The position numbers were made by a program, and so were the translations under genes. Positions 18,519 to 27,509 of a stretch of 64,000 nucleotides of DNA are shown piece by piece. Under the pieces are notes generated by a model, which was not told the DNA's origin, did not search any database, and saw only the letters and a list, made by a program, of their open reading frames with translations. The DNA lies in contig NZ_PZZM01000001.1 of assembly GCF_003046175.1 (NCBI RefSeq), forward strand, positions 3,241,001-3,305,000, given 5' to 3'. The stretch comes from Bosea sp. 124. Lineage in GTDB: Bacteria; Pseudomonadota; Alphaproteobacteria; Rhizobiales; Beijerinckiaceae. Within the stretch, counting starts at the first letter, position 1, and every line of letters starts with the position of its first letter.

Positions 18519-18930
18519 CTACCGGTTGCCGACATCCGAGAGGTCCGATTCCGGGGGAAGCCTGGAACACCGCGCATCGTCCTGGCAATCTTTCAGCCGT
18601 CGTTGTTCGACCGCTCGATCCCGGTCGACCGGATCGTAGTCGGGGTAGCGCTGGTTGCCGAACGCGAGACTTTTGCGGGCGCCGGCAATGCGGATTAGCT
18701 TGATGCGGCGCTCACCGTTCACTGCAACGATAACGGCACCATCGCCGGCGACTACGCTTCGGTCGACCGTGATCGAGCTGCCGTCAAGGACGCCGACATC
18801 GGTGGCGCGGGCGCCGGCTACTGTCATGACGAAGGAGCGTTCTGGATCAGCGCGCGCGACAGCTCGACGGGGCATTCGGGTAGTCGTCCGCCCGCGAGGG
18901 AACCCCCGCGCATATGGCCTTCAGTTAGAA
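18519..18930 (-). pseudogene. UmuD-like (LexA/S24 peptidase) remnant
   Basis: The core reads SFVMTVAGARATDVGVLDGS then SITVDRSVVAGDGAVIVAVN then GERRIKLIRIAG, which lines up with the UmuD self-cleavage domain. The nucleophile motif G-D-S-M is G-A-R-A here, so the catalytic serine is absent, while the lysine (IKLI) remains. Upstream, the expected PADDY..ELSRALIQNA segment is split over two frames, and the C-terminus runs out of frame after RYPDYDP. No umuC is present. Looks like a decayed SOS mutagenesis gene. Confidence 0.6.
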
Positions 18931-19133
18931 GGGCAGCAACAGCGGCGGGCCGTCTCACCCGAGGCAGGGCCGCCGGCGCAGCCCTCGCCGATATCCCGGA
19001 CGCAATGAACCGCACGATTGTGGCGGATCCGGCTAATATCGTGAGATTTATACAACAGGGTAGAGTCGCCATGTTTCCGGCTCATTTTTCCACACATCCG
19101 CCTCAGAGCATCTTGATACCTCGATCCAGCAAA

Positions 19134-19306
19134 GCGGGAGAGCGTCGCAAGACCGCCGAAGGAGCAACCGCCCCGGAAACTCTCAGGCACCCGAACCGCT
19201 TGCTAAGAAGACTCTGAAAAGCGGAGCGACGCTCCCGCCCACGGTGTAAGTCGGTGTCGAGTGGTTCGGCCCGATGAAACTCTCAGGCCAATGACAGAGG
19301 GGGCTC
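19134..19306 (+). promoter_or_regulatory. Tandem glycine riboswitch
   Basis: The first aptamer (about 19134-19200) contains the family core CGCCGAAGGAGCAACC and CCCCGGAAACTCTCAGGCA, with the 5' strand GGGAGAG pairing to CTCTC. The second (about 19205-19306) has an outer stem ACTCTG...CAGAGGGGG, a second GAAACTCTCAGG core and a diverged GGTGTAAGTCGG segment. Tandem glycine aptamers normally precede gcvT or transport genes. Here the next gene, 31 bases on, is a lipoprotein L,D-transpeptidase, so glycine level should control cell-wall crosslinking enzyme synthesis. Confidence 0.9.
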
Positions 19307-19334
19307 GCGCATGTCATGCGCGGAAGGAGTTCCG
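19307..19334 (+). promoter_or_regulatory. Candidate riboswitch expression platform around the ribosome site
   Basis: Immediately after the second aptamer are two small perfect hairpins. The first is GCGCAT-GTC-ATGCGC (19307-19321). The second is CGGAA-GGAG-TTCCG (19321-19334), whose loop is the Shine-Dalgarno core itself. They share base 19321. The start codon follows at 19337. This arrangement suggests control at translation initiation rather than termination. Confidence 0.5.
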
Positions 19335-19336
19335 TC

Positions 19337-20080
19337 ATGTCTTCTACCGTCCCCCCGAGCGGCCGCGAACGTCTGCTCAGAAACCTCAAGTTCGTCGGCC
19401 TTCTGGCTGCTGCTCTGTCTAGCGCAGGATGTTCGCTGACACAGAGCGCGACCGCGCCAAGCCCGCCGGCGCTCGATCCGCAATACGTCGCGCTGTACGG
19501 TGAGATCGTCGGCGACAAGCATGTCATTGCGGCGACCGACATCTCGGTCGTGGACGACCAGTTCCTGCGCCGCGAAGTCGCTTACGATACCCGAGAGCAG
19601 CCGGGCACGGTCATCATCGATACTGAGGATCGCTTCCTGTACCTGGTGCGCGAAAACGGCAGAGCGATCCGATACGGGATTGGGGTCGGCGCGGACGGGA
19701 TGAACCTGTCGGGCCGAACGACCGTGGGACGCAAGGCGGTCTGGCCCAGTTGGACGCCGACGCTCAGCATGATCAAGCGCGATCCGATCCGTAACGCGAA
19801 ATGGGCGAAGGGAATGGCCGGGGGCGTCAACAATCCGCTCGGCCCCCGCGCGCTGTATCTCTACATAGATGGCCGCGACACCCTGTATCGCATCCACGGC
19901 ACGACCGAGCCTCACACCATCGGCGATGCGGTCTCCAGCGGTTGCATCCGGCTGCTCAATCAGGACATCATGGACCTGTTCAACCGCGTTCCCGTGGGCG
20001 CCACGGTGGTCATCGCACCGAGGAGTTCGACACGATCGGCGAACGATTCAATTGGCAGCACGGCCCTCACAACGCTCTGA
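19337..20080 (+). CDS. L,D-transpeptidase (YkuD domain) lipoprotein
   Basis: 247 aa from ATG 19337, chosen for its AAGGAG site. A lipobox (LSSAGC) near residue 30 predicts lipid anchoring in the envelope. The YkuD domain spans about 95-230 (GTVIIDTEDRFLYLVRENGR) and ends with HGTTEPHTIGDAVSSGCIRL, giving the catalytic histidine and cysteine. These enzymes make 3-3 crosslinks in peptidoglycan or exchange terminal D-amino acids, including glycine. A glycine riboswitch lies directly upstream and a strong terminator follows, so it is a single-gene transcription unit. Confidence 0.92.
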   Translation: MSSTVPPSGRERLLRNLKFVGLLAAALSSAGCSLTQSATAPSPPALDPQYVALYGEIVGDKHVIAATDISVVDDQFLRREVAYDTREQPGTVIIDTEDRFLYLVRENGRAIRYGIGVGADGMNLSGRTTVGRKAVWPSWTPTLSMIKRDPIRNAKWAKGMAGGVNNPLGPRALYLYIDGRDTLYRIHGTTEPHTIGDAVSSGCIRLLNQDIMDLFNRVPVGATVVIAPRSSTRSANDSIGSTALTTL

Positions 20081-20094
20081 TGCCGCGATAAGGA

Positions 20095-20120
20095 GCCCGC
20101 GCAAATTCATCTGCGCGGGC
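20095..20120 (+). terminator. Hairpin terminator after L,D-transpeptidase
   Basis: An exact 8-bp GC-rich stem GCCCGCGC / GCGCGGGC encloses a 10-base loop, 14 bases after the stop codon. No long T-run, but it also faces the converging lipocalin gene and may serve both. Confidence 0.7.
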
Positions 20121-20163
20121 CTCGGCAGGGGTGGATGGCTCGGTGATCTCGACGGGAAGACGA

Positions 20164-20709
20164 CTACTGCTGCGTCCGTCGAAGCAACTGCTTGTCGTAG
20201 CCCATCGCGCGCGCGCGGTTGGTCAACGCTTCGTATTGCCGTGTGTCAATTTTTTGGGCGCGCGTGAGTATCCAAAGGAATTTTCCCGAAGGCTCGCCGA
20301 CCATGGACCAGGAGTAATCGTCCGCGCGGTCGAGGACCCAATAGTCGCTTTCGATCGGCCAGAAGAACGTTACCTTTAACTTTGAGCCATTTGATCCATC
20401 GACGACGCGCGCCGAAGCCTCAGCCGTCTTGAGCGGACCGTTCAAGCCGCCCTGACGGCAAGAGTTGACCACCGATAATGAGCCGTCCGGCTTTGTGGCG
20501 TAGTCGGCAGTGACACCCTCGCAGCCCTTCTGGAAGCTCGCCTCATAGCGGCCCTGCTCGTACCATTTGCCGACGTACCGGCTAAGTTTGACGGACTTGG
20601 CCGGCTGCGGGACGCTTGAGTTACCTACCGGCTGCGTCTCCAATGGATTGCAGGCGGTCAGCGTCAAGCCGGAAACCACGGCCAGCGTCATTAGGGCGAT
20701 TCGATTCAT
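20164..20709 (-). CDS. blc: Lipocalin family outer-membrane lipoprotein (Blc-like)
   Basis: 181 aa. The signal peptide ends in a lipobox (VSGLTLTAC, Cys near residue 20). The lipocalin signature GKWYEQGRYEASFQKGC follows, then strands KVTFFWPIESDYWVLDRADD and FLWILTRAQKID, and a final helix. Bacterial lipocalins are lipid-anchored barrels that bind fatty acids or lysophospholipids and are linked to envelope stress. Length and motifs are normal. It converges on the L,D-transpeptidase unit. Confidence 0.9.
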   Translation of the reverse strand: MNRIALMTLAVVSGLTLTACNPLETQPVGNSSVPQPAKSVKLSRYVGKWYEQGRYEASFQKGCEGVTADYATKPDGSLSVVNSCRQGGLNGPLKTAEASARVVDGSNGSKLKVTFFWPIESDYWVLDRADDYSWSMVGEPSGKFLWILTRAQKIDTRQYEALTNRARAMGYDKQLLRRTQQ

Positions 20710-20871
20710 TGCTAACCTCTCCAGCGACCGCTTGAGAAGGCCCTTGACTAACTACGGTTCCGGGGCGGGCCTCTATCAAATCCCTTCAATCACGACATCG
20801 GCATGTTCGACGCCTCGGGTTTTTCTAACGGATACCGGCCATCCTCGGATAGTCGCGTCCGCTCATGGGCT

Positions 20872-23274
20872 TCAGGCCGCCAAGCGCCCCGTATCGTTTT
20901 CAATCTGAAAATCGGTCCAGCCGTTCGTTGCATGGTAGCGCCAGGCCAGACGGCCCGCATCGTCCATCGTGAACAGCGTCAGCCAGCCGTGGTCGAATAG
21001 CGCCTGGAGATCCGGATGCTTCGCGAGGACGGCGAGAATCGCCTCGCGCGGGGCGGCGATGACGACCGAGAGGCGCAGCGGTTTATGGACAAGTGCTTCA
21101 CCGTCATGGACCGACTGCCAGGGCAGCCCGCCGCGCAACAGGCCGCCATTGCCCTCGAAGACGCCGATCCCGCCGACGACGTTGTGCAGCAGCTTGTTGC
21201 CAGCGCCGAAGGCCAGCGGTGCGACGGCGGAGCCGTAATACTGCAGGCTGATCCAGCTTGCGACGACAACGGGCGCCGTCAGGATCAGCTCGAGCACCTT
21301 GAACTCGCTGTCGGCGCGCCAGTCATAGCTGTGCAGGAAGGCACGCCCCGCCAGGGAGGCCCCTGCCGTGTACCGGCGCGGCGCGGCGACGAAGGTCTTG
21401 CAGCCAGCCAGCCCCCATTCCGGCCGGACCTGAGCCCAGTCCCGGCCACGCCGGGCGACGTCGCCTTCGCCGGTCGCGCCGGGCAGGTGCAGCGCTCGCT
21501 CGGTCCGGGCGAGGCGTCCGGCGGACGCCAGCAGCGAGTCCAGCCGGGTAAGATCGGCGGCATGCGACGCCGGCAGCAACTCGGGGTCGAACAACGTGAT
21601 CTCGTCGCTGACCGTGTCGTGCAGACCCGCGACGAAACGTGTATCGGCCGGTACGTCGATCCCCTGCGCCGGGAGCCCGACGCGGACCTCGTCATCGTTC
21701 AGGAGGCAGGCCAGCAGGCGGGCGTTGACGTCGCCGGGGAAACCACCACAGGCGCCGCATTGCAGGGCGCTGGCATGGGCGTTGTTGACGAGCCGGGCGC
21801 CATGGCCTGCCAGCAGCACCAGCCGGGCGAAGCGCGAGGTCAGCGACATTGCCCGCAGTATCGTCGCCGCCATCTCGATGCGCTGCCTCGCCGTGAGCGA
21901 AGCGTCGAGCTGCGGCGCAGCCCAGTCGCCGTTCGGGCGGTGATCGGCCGTGACGGAATCGTGGAAGAGCTTCCAGAGATAGAGCGGCCCGCTAGCCTCG
22001 ACGAAGGCGAATGACGAAACTGCCGCGCGCCTGAAGCGACCCCAGGCGCGCCGGGCGCGGGCGCCGATGCGCTGCCGATCCTCGGCGGCCTCGCCGGGGG
22101 CGTCGCAGGTGAAGGAGCCGAGCCCCGGCTTCAAGAGGACCGGCAACCGCGCCTCGCCACCGACGGAGCCGAGCCTGCGATGCGAGACGCCGATGCCGAA
22201 GAACCCGGCGAAGCCCAGAGTCTCCACGCCGGGATCGAGCGATTCCAGTGCGCGGCGGATGATCTCGGAGCGGACGTCGATGCAGAAGGCGGCCTGCACC
22301 GAGGGGCGCGCCGGCGGCTCCTTCTTAGTGACGGCTGGCCGCCAGGCCGTGAAGAACCGGCGCTGCGCGGCGCGATCATAGGCTTCCTGCAGTAGCGCGT
22401 CGATGATCTGGTCGCTGCCGGGTTCGAACGGTTCGGCATGGGCTTCGATCGCCTCACGCCAAGGATCGGCGATCTGCCGCCCGAACTGCGCCTGCAGAGC
22501 CGCCTCGAAAGCGAGTGCGATCGCTAGTAGGTCGGTGATGGTCGGGTCGGTGCCGCCGTCGCGCTCCGCCTGCCAGTGCAGGTGGCGGGCATATTGCGCC
22601 CAGCCCCCGAGCCCGGTCAGGAGTGCGGTGAAATAGCACTCGGCGGCAGCTTGCGGCAGGCCGAGCGCAAGGCTTGCGCGCCTGATCGCTGCCGGGGCAG
22701 CGAGCGGTTCCCGCGAGATGCGCAGGCAGAAGCCCTTCAGCCCCGCGATCTCGGGCGAGAGATCCTGGGTGGCAAAGGCGCGCCAGGATTCATAGGCGCC
22801 GGTCGCCGCGGTCTTTGGCCAGATCGCCTGGCCGAGATCGAAATGGCCCGACGCCCATGCGCCGATCCGGTCCGCGATAAAGCCGGGCCAGTCGATGCCG
22901 GTGGCGTCGGCGCAGAGCGCGGCGACGGTCGGGATCGGGGCTACGGGCGCCGGGTCCTCGGCGAGCGCCGCCTCGACCGCAGCGAGACCGGGCGCGCCCG
23001 GACGGTCGACGATGGCAGCGGCAAGATCGGCCGGCGTGATCTCACCCGCCCACCAGCGCTCCCGGTAGAAGCTGCGCGGCATGGTGACGGGGATGCCGCC
23101 GGCCCGGCCGAGGCGCGCCGCCGCGCCGGGCAGCGTCTCCCCTGCGAGGCCGAGGAATGGGTTGACAGCGACAGAGGCCGAGAGCGGCCAGAGTGGCGGG
23201 ATGATGCGGGCGGCGCGATCGGCCTGCGTCAACAGGGTAGCCTGCAGGGCGTCATGTCCGGGCTGCGCGTTCAT
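20872..23274 (-). CDS. dabA: DabA, inorganic carbon accumulation protein (DUF2309)
   Basis: 800 aa from ATG 23274 (MNAQPGHDALQ), which overlaps the dabB stop as ATGA. A longer in-frame start would read through dabB and is rejected. The zinc-site segments of the carbonic anhydrase-like domain are present: AFCIDVRSEIIRRALE (Cys and Asp) and HGARLVNNAHASALQCGACG (His and Cys). With the membrane partner DabB it forms a complex that hydrates CO2 and traps bicarbonate in the cytoplasm using the ion gradient. A complete gene in a two-gene operon. Confidence 0.93.
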   Translation of the reverse strand: MNAQPGHDALQATLLTQADRAARIIPPLWPLSASVAVNPFLGLAGETLPGAAARLGRAGGIPVTMPRSFYRERWWAGEITPADLAAAIVDRPGAPGLAAVEAALAEDPAPVAPIPTVAALCADATGIDWPGFIADRIGAWASGHFDLGQAIWPKTAATGAYESWRAFATQDLSPEIAGLKGFCLRISREPLAAPAAIRRASLALGLPQAAAECYFTALLTGLGGWAQYARHLHWQAERDGGTDPTITDLLAIALAFEAALQAQFGRQIADPWREAIEAHAEPFEPGSDQIIDALLQEAYDRAAQRRFFTAWRPAVTKKEPPARPSVQAAFCIDVRSEIIRRALESLDPGVETLGFAGFFGIGVSHRRLGSVGGEARLPVLLKPGLGSFTCDAPGEAAEDRQRIGARARRAWGRFRRAAVSSFAFVEASGPLYLWKLFHDSVTADHRPNGDWAAPQLDASLTARQRIEMAATILRAMSLTSRFARLVLLAGHGARLVNNAHASALQCGACGGFPGDVNARLLACLLNDDEVRVGLPAQGIDVPADTRFVAGLHDTVSDEITLFDPELLPASHAADLTRLDSLLASAGRLARTERALHLPGATGEGDVARRGRDWAQVRPEWGLAGCKTFVAAPRRYTAGASLAGRAFLHSYDWRADSEFKVLELILTAPVVVASWISLQYYGSAVAPLAFGAGNKLLHNVVGGIGVFEGNGGLLRGGLPWQSVHDGEALVHKPLRLSVVIAAPREAILAVLAKHPDLQALFDHGWLTLFTMDDAGRLAWRYHATNGWTDFQIENDTGRLAA

Positions 23275-24905
23275 GACGGGCTCCTTTCGCTGGTCGGGAG
23301 CGAAGGTTTGGGCCGCGCCCAGCCGCCGGTGAAGCGGTCGAAGATGGCGTTGCCGTAGAAGCCGTTGGCGAGATGGACGCGCAGCCCGGCCAGGGCCGGG
23401 TGGCCCGCCCAGTGCGGAAACAGCGCCTGGGCGAAGGCGACGCCGCCGAAGGAGAGCAGCGTCAGCACGATGAGCGCCCATTCCAGCGCCGTCGGCGGCG
23501 GGATCGGCGGCAGCGTCGCCGAGGTCAGCCACTGCGCGAAGCGCTGGAGCAGGAAGTAGGAGAGCGAGGCGGCGATGGCCGCCGCCGATGTCCGCAGGGT
23601 GAGTGCGCGTGGCGCGGAGTCGGCCAGGCCCTGTGCGATCAGATAAGCGACGCCGAAGACGAGGATGGCGCCGAGCGCGATCGCCTGCGGCGACTTCTCA
23701 GCGAAGCCGAAGCCCAGCCCGAGCAGGCCGTAGAGCGCCAGCGCAAAGGCGAAGGACTGCGCGACGACGCGAATGCCGGCCACCGCGACCGGCCCCGGGC
23801 GGCGCGTGGCCGCGACCTGCTCCACTGCCCAGCCCGAGGACAGGAAGGCATGGGCCTTGTAGAGGGAGTGGGCGACGATGTGCAGCAGCGCCAGCGGGAA
23901 GAGCGCCAGCCCGCATTGCAGCACCATGAAGCCCATCTGCGCCACCGTGGACCAGGCCAGCGAGGTCTTGATCGCGGACTGGGTCAGCATCACCAGACTA
24001 CCGAGCAGGGCGGTGAACCCGCCGATCAGCACCAGCGCCGCCAGCGCGCGCGGCGTCGTTAGCAGCAAATCGGCGAATCGGATCAGCAGGAAGCCACCGG
24101 CATTGATGATGCCGGCATGCAGCAGGGCCGAGACCGGCGTCGGCGCCTCCATCACCTCCACCAGCCAGCCATGGGCCGGGAACTGCGCCGATTTCAGCAG
24201 CGCCGCCGTCACCAGCAGCGCGACCGCCCAGCCCGTCCCGACTGGCACCGGGCCGCTAAGGGCCTGCGCCAGCATCGCGCCGATGTCGCCTGTGCCGTAG
24301 CCCGCGAACAGGACGAGGCAGGCCAGCAGCAGCGCCGCATCCGCCAGCCGAGCGACGACGAATTTCTTGCGGGTCGCCCGCTGCGCCGCCGGCCGCGATG
24401 GATAAAACAGCAGCAGCCGGCGCAGGCAGATGCTGGTCGCGATCCAGGCCCCGAGAAGCTGGAGCAGGTTGCCGGCGCAAACGAGCAGGAGCGCGGCGGC
24501 GAGCGTGGCGCAGATCCAGCCGGTGAAGCGCGTCTGCCCCGGTTCGCCGGCGAGATAGCTGCGGCTGAAGCGCAGGACGACCCAGCCGACGAAGCCGATT
24601 AGCAACAGCATGGTGACGCTGACGATGTCGAGGCGCACGGATAGGCCGAGGCCGCGGGGGGCGAGCAGCGTCAGCGTCGCGGGTCCCGACAGAGCGAGCT
24701 GGACGGCCGCCCCGAGGGCCACGACCAGCGCCAGCGCCGCGGCGATCTCCGCCAGCGGCCCCTGCCCCTTCGCCGGCGACGCCTCGCGGTGCAGCAGGAA
24801 CAGAGCCTTCGCAGCAAAAATTGCCGGGGCGAGAAGCGGGAGCGCGAGATGGGGCACGGCGAGGCTCACGGGCTGGCTGATCTCGCACCGCAATAACACC
24901 GACAC
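23271..24905 (-). CDS. dabB: DabB, NuoL/MrpA-like membrane subunit for carbon uptake
   Basis: 544-aa polytopic protein of the proton-conducting NuoL/MrpA family with 13-14 helices. The conserved channel segment LLKSAQFPAHGWLVEVMEAP then TPVSALLHAGIINAGG carries the lysine and histidine used for proton conduction. It is directly coupled to dabA (ATGA overlap), which identifies it as DabB rather than a complex I subunit. The start is uncertain (GTG 24905 or an internal GTG). The divergent LysR gene begins 52 bases away. Confidence 0.9.
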   Translation of the reverse strand: MSVLLRCEISQPVSLAVPHLALPLLAPAIFAAKALFLLHREASPAKGQGPLAEIAAALALVVALGAAVQLALSGPATLTLLAPRGLGLSVRLDIVSVTMLLLIGFVGWVVLRFSRSYLAGEPGQTRFTGWICATLAAALLLVCAGNLLQLLGAWIATSICLRRLLLFYPSRPAAQRATRKKFVVARLADAALLLACLVLFAGYGTGDIGAMLAQALSGPVPVGTGWAVALLVTAALLKSAQFPAHGWLVEVMEAPTPVSALLHAGIINAGGFLLIRFADLLLTTPRALAALVLIGGFTALLGSLVMLTQSAIKTSLAWSTVAQMGFMVLQCGLALFPLALLHIVAHSLYKAHAFLSSGWAVEQVAATRRPGPVAVAGIRVVAQSFAFALALYGLLGLGFGFAEKSPQAIALGAILVFGVAYLIAQGLADSAPRALTLRTSAAAIAASLSYFLLQRFAQWLTSATLPPIPPPTALEWALIVLTLLSFGGVAFAQALFPHWAGHPALAGLRVHLANGFYGNAIFDRFTGGWARPKPSLPTSERSPS

Positions 24906-24939
24906 TGACGCGCTAAAAATTCATTGTTTGCGCTATTCC

Positions 24940-24956
24940 GTTCGCTATGATCGAAC
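24940..24956. promoter_or_regulatory. Putative LysR operator in the dabB-regulator intergenic region
   Basis: A perfect inverted repeat GTTCG-CTATGAT-CGAAC contains the T-N11-A pattern typical of LysR sites (T24942, A24954). It touches the start codon of the regulator, so binding could repress the regulator and act on dabB. Confidence 0.5.
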
Positions 24957-24957
24957 G

Positions 24958-25836
24958 ATGTCTGGGCTGAACTACAATCATCTGCGCTATTTCTGGATGG
25001 TCGCGCGGGAGGGGCATCTCGGGCGCGCTGCCCAGCGCCTCAACCTGACGCAGTCGGCCCTATCCGTGCAGATCAAGCGGCTCGAGGGGCAACTCGGCCA
25101 CCGGCTGTTCGAGCGCGCTGGGCGCGGCCTGCTCCTAACCGAGGCCGGACGGATCGCCCGCGACCATGCCGACATCATCTTCGCCACGGGGAATGATCTA
25201 CTCGGCACATTGCGCGAGAGCGGCCTGTCGCGGCATGTGCTACGCGTCGGCGCGCAGGCGACACTGTCGCGCAATTTCCAGCTCGCCTTCCTGCGCCCGA
25301 TCCTGGGTCGGCCGGATGTCGAGGTCGTTTTGAAATCAGGCGCGACCCCGGAGCTCCTGCGCGCGCTCGGCGCCCATCAGCTCGATGCGGTGCTGACCAA
25401 CCAGCCGCCGGCCGCCGACCCCGAGCGCGCCTTCCTCACCCACAAGCTGGCGGAGCAGCCGGTCAGCTTGGTCGGCCGTCACGATCTGGTGGCGGAGGCC
25501 GGAGGCTTCGAAAACCTTCTTGCGCGCCAGACGGTAATCCTGCCGCCGCTCCACAGCGGTCTGCGCGACGACATCGACGCGCTGGTCAACCGGACCGGTA
25601 TCAGGCTGCGGATCGCCGCCGAGGTCGACGACATGGCGATGATGCGCCTTCTGGTGCGTGAAGGCATTGGCCTCGGCGTGCTCCCGCCCATCGTGATCCA
25701 GGACGAGCTTTCGCAGGGGCTTCTCGCAATCGGAGCGGCGCTGCCTGGAATTGTCGAGCGCTTCTATGCCGTAACAATCGCTCGCAGATTCCCAAACAAT
25801 CTGCTGAAAGATCTTCTGTTCAGGCAGATGCAATAG
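24958..25836 (+). CDS. LysR-family regulator, likely of dabAB
   Basis: 292 aa from ATG 24958. The N-terminal winged helix-turn-helix (LNYNHLRYFWMVAREGHLGR, AAQRLNLTQSALSVQIKRLE) is of the NhaR-like LysR subgroup. The C-terminal two-lobed effector domain (ATLSRNFQLAFLRPILGRPD; IGLGVLPPIVIQDELSQGLL) is complete. A longer frame upstream to 24610 would run inside dabB antisense and is rejected. Divergent placement next to dabB is the standard regulator-target arrangement. The effector is unknown; a carbon-status or pH signal is plausible by context. Confidence 0.88.
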   Translation: MSGLNYNHLRYFWMVAREGHLGRAAQRLNLTQSALSVQIKRLEGQLGHRLFERAGRGLLLTEAGRIARDHADIIFATGNDLLGTLRESGLSRHVLRVGAQATLSRNFQLAFLRPILGRPDVEVVLKSGATPELLRALGAHQLDAVLTNQPPAADPERAFLTHKLAEQPVSLVGRHDLVAEAGGFENLLARQTVILPPLHSGLRDDIDALVNRTGIRLRIAAEVDDMAMMRLLVREGIGLGVLPPIVIQDELSQGLLAIGAALPGIVERFYAVTIARRFPNNLLKDLLFRQMQ

Positions 25837-25918
25837 AGCAGTCCGTGTCGCATATGAAATTCTGTCTCCCTTCAAATCCAGCACCTTTCGTGACGATTAA
25901 GAAGATGTGTAGTGTGCG

Positions 25919-25975
25919 GATGCCTTCCTTCCGGCACAGCTCGGCGATGCTTTCCTCGGCGCGCAGGCGTTGAGC
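25919..25975 (-). mobile_element. IS3-family OrfA fragment
   Basis: About 19 codons reading AQRLRAEESIAELCRKEGIR, matching the OrfA helix-turn-helix segment GEESIAELCRREGI of the neighbouring element but in the opposite orientation. A scrap of an older insertion. Confidence 0.55.
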
Positions 25976-25995
25976 ATGTCCGCCGTCAGCGCCCT

Positions 25996-27297
25996 TGAGA
26001 CAGTTTAGGGGTTTTCGGGAAGGGAGGATTTCTGGATCATCGCAGCCATTCAGGAGCGCAGATGAGACAGAAATCGGGGCCGGAGAAAGCACCGGCAGAG
26101 CAGGTCGTGATGGACATTCGCCGAGCGACGCGTCGGCAGTTCACGGCCGAAGAGAAGATCCGCATCGTGCTGGAAGGGGTGCGCGGCGAAGAGAGTATCG
26201 CCGAACTGTGCCGGCGCGAGGGGATCGCCTCATCGATGTATTACGGCTGGTCGAAGGAGTTCCTCGACGCTGGCAAGCGCCGTCTCGCCGGCGACACGGC
26301 GCGTGCGGCGACCTCCGACGAGGTGACTGCGTCGGGTGGCGCAGGCGCTGAAGGAGGCCGTGGCCGACCTGACCCTGGAAAACCGCCTGCTTAAAAAAAG
26401 CATGCTCGCGGATGGGGAAGACGACACATGAGATACCCCGCATCCGAGAAGGCCGAGATCATCCGCCTGGTCGAAGCCTCGCATCTGCCGGCGCGACGCA
26501 CGGAGAACAAGCTCGGCATTCCCCGCGCCACGTTCTATCGCTGATACGATCGCTATCGCACCGGCGAGATCGAGGCACGCGCCGATCATCGCTCGCGGCC
26601 CGACCGTGTTTGGAACCGGATCCCTGAGCCGGTTCGGGACGAGATCGCTGAACTGGCGCTGCGCGAAACAGATCTCAGCCCGCGAGAGCTGGCAGTGCGC
26701 TTCACCGACGAGAAGAGTTACTTCGTCTCGGAAGCATCGGTGTATCGGCTGCTGAAGGCGCATGATCTGATCACCAGCCCGGCCCACATCGTCCTCAAGG
26801 CGGCGTCCGAGTTCAAGGACAAGACGACGGGCTCGACCAGATCACGGTCGCTCATCCACCCAGGCTGTTGAGCGACAACGGCAGTTCCTACATCTCTGCC
26901 GACCTCGCCACCTGGCTCGACGGCAAGGGCATGAAACACGTTCGTGGCGCGCCTTATCATCCCCAGACGCAAGGCAAGATTGAGCGCTGGCACCAGACCC
27001 TGAAGAACCGCATCCTGCTCGAGAATTACTATCTGCCGGACGATTTTGAACGGCAGGTCGCCGGCTTCGTCGAGCACTACAACCATGCCCGCTACCACGA
27101 GAGCCTCGGCAACCTCACGCCCGCCGATGTCTACTTCGGCCGCGGGCAGGCCATCCTCACCGAACGCGAAAGGATCAAACGACAGACCATCCACCAAAGA
27201 CGCTTGCAGCATCAGCTGCAGCCCGCATAGCCTTAAACCCAGATGAGCCAGAACCTCCGTTCCTGAGAACAAAAACGGTCTCAAATTATCTGACGAC
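25996..27297 (+). mobile_element. Degenerate IS3-family element (orfA and orfB both broken)
   Basis: orfA starts at 26062 (RRATRRQFTAEEKIRIVLEG). It shifts frame near 26340 before AQALKEAVADLTLENRLLKK and ends at 26431. orfB starts at 26428 (ATGA overlap), has an in-frame TGA at 26542 where FYRWYDRY would be expected, and an internal deletion near 26830 that removes the first catalytic aspartate. It then continues LLSDNGSSYISADLATWLDG and GKIERWHQTLKNRILL to 27230. The right end lies near CAAATTATCTGACGACGGAC. Inactive. Confidence 0.8.
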
Positions 27298-27444
27298 GGA
27301 CACCTTGATGCGATCGCGCAGCTGCTGTTGCTGCACGTCGGTCCATCACTTAAGCACTTCCGAACATTAATTCCGTCCCGCACTGGCCGCGCAGGCGTGT
27401 TACTGGTCGTCGGCGTAGCTCCGGAAGCGCGACAGGCACAATCC

Positions 27445-27480
27445 CGAAGGGCCCGCCGCGTGATCGGCGGGCCCCTTCTT
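27445..27480 (-). terminator. Hairpin terminator downstream of the DUF3597 gene
   Basis: CGAAGGGCCCGCCG and CGGCGGGCCCCTTC form a long GC-rich stem with one bulge and a short CGTGAT loop, about 30 bases beyond the stop codon on the minus strand. Confidence 0.75.
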
Positions 27481-27509
27481 AAACACCCGGAGATGGCCCC
27501 ATAGTTTGG

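Noticed and set aside
23275..23532. N-terminal extension of DabA
   Set aside because: It would be read inside dabB, is arginine/alanine-rich, and a proper ATG overlapping the dabB stop exists.
24610..24957. N-terminal extension of the LysR regulator
   Set aside because: Lies antisense inside dabB; the HTH domain begins right after ATG 24958.
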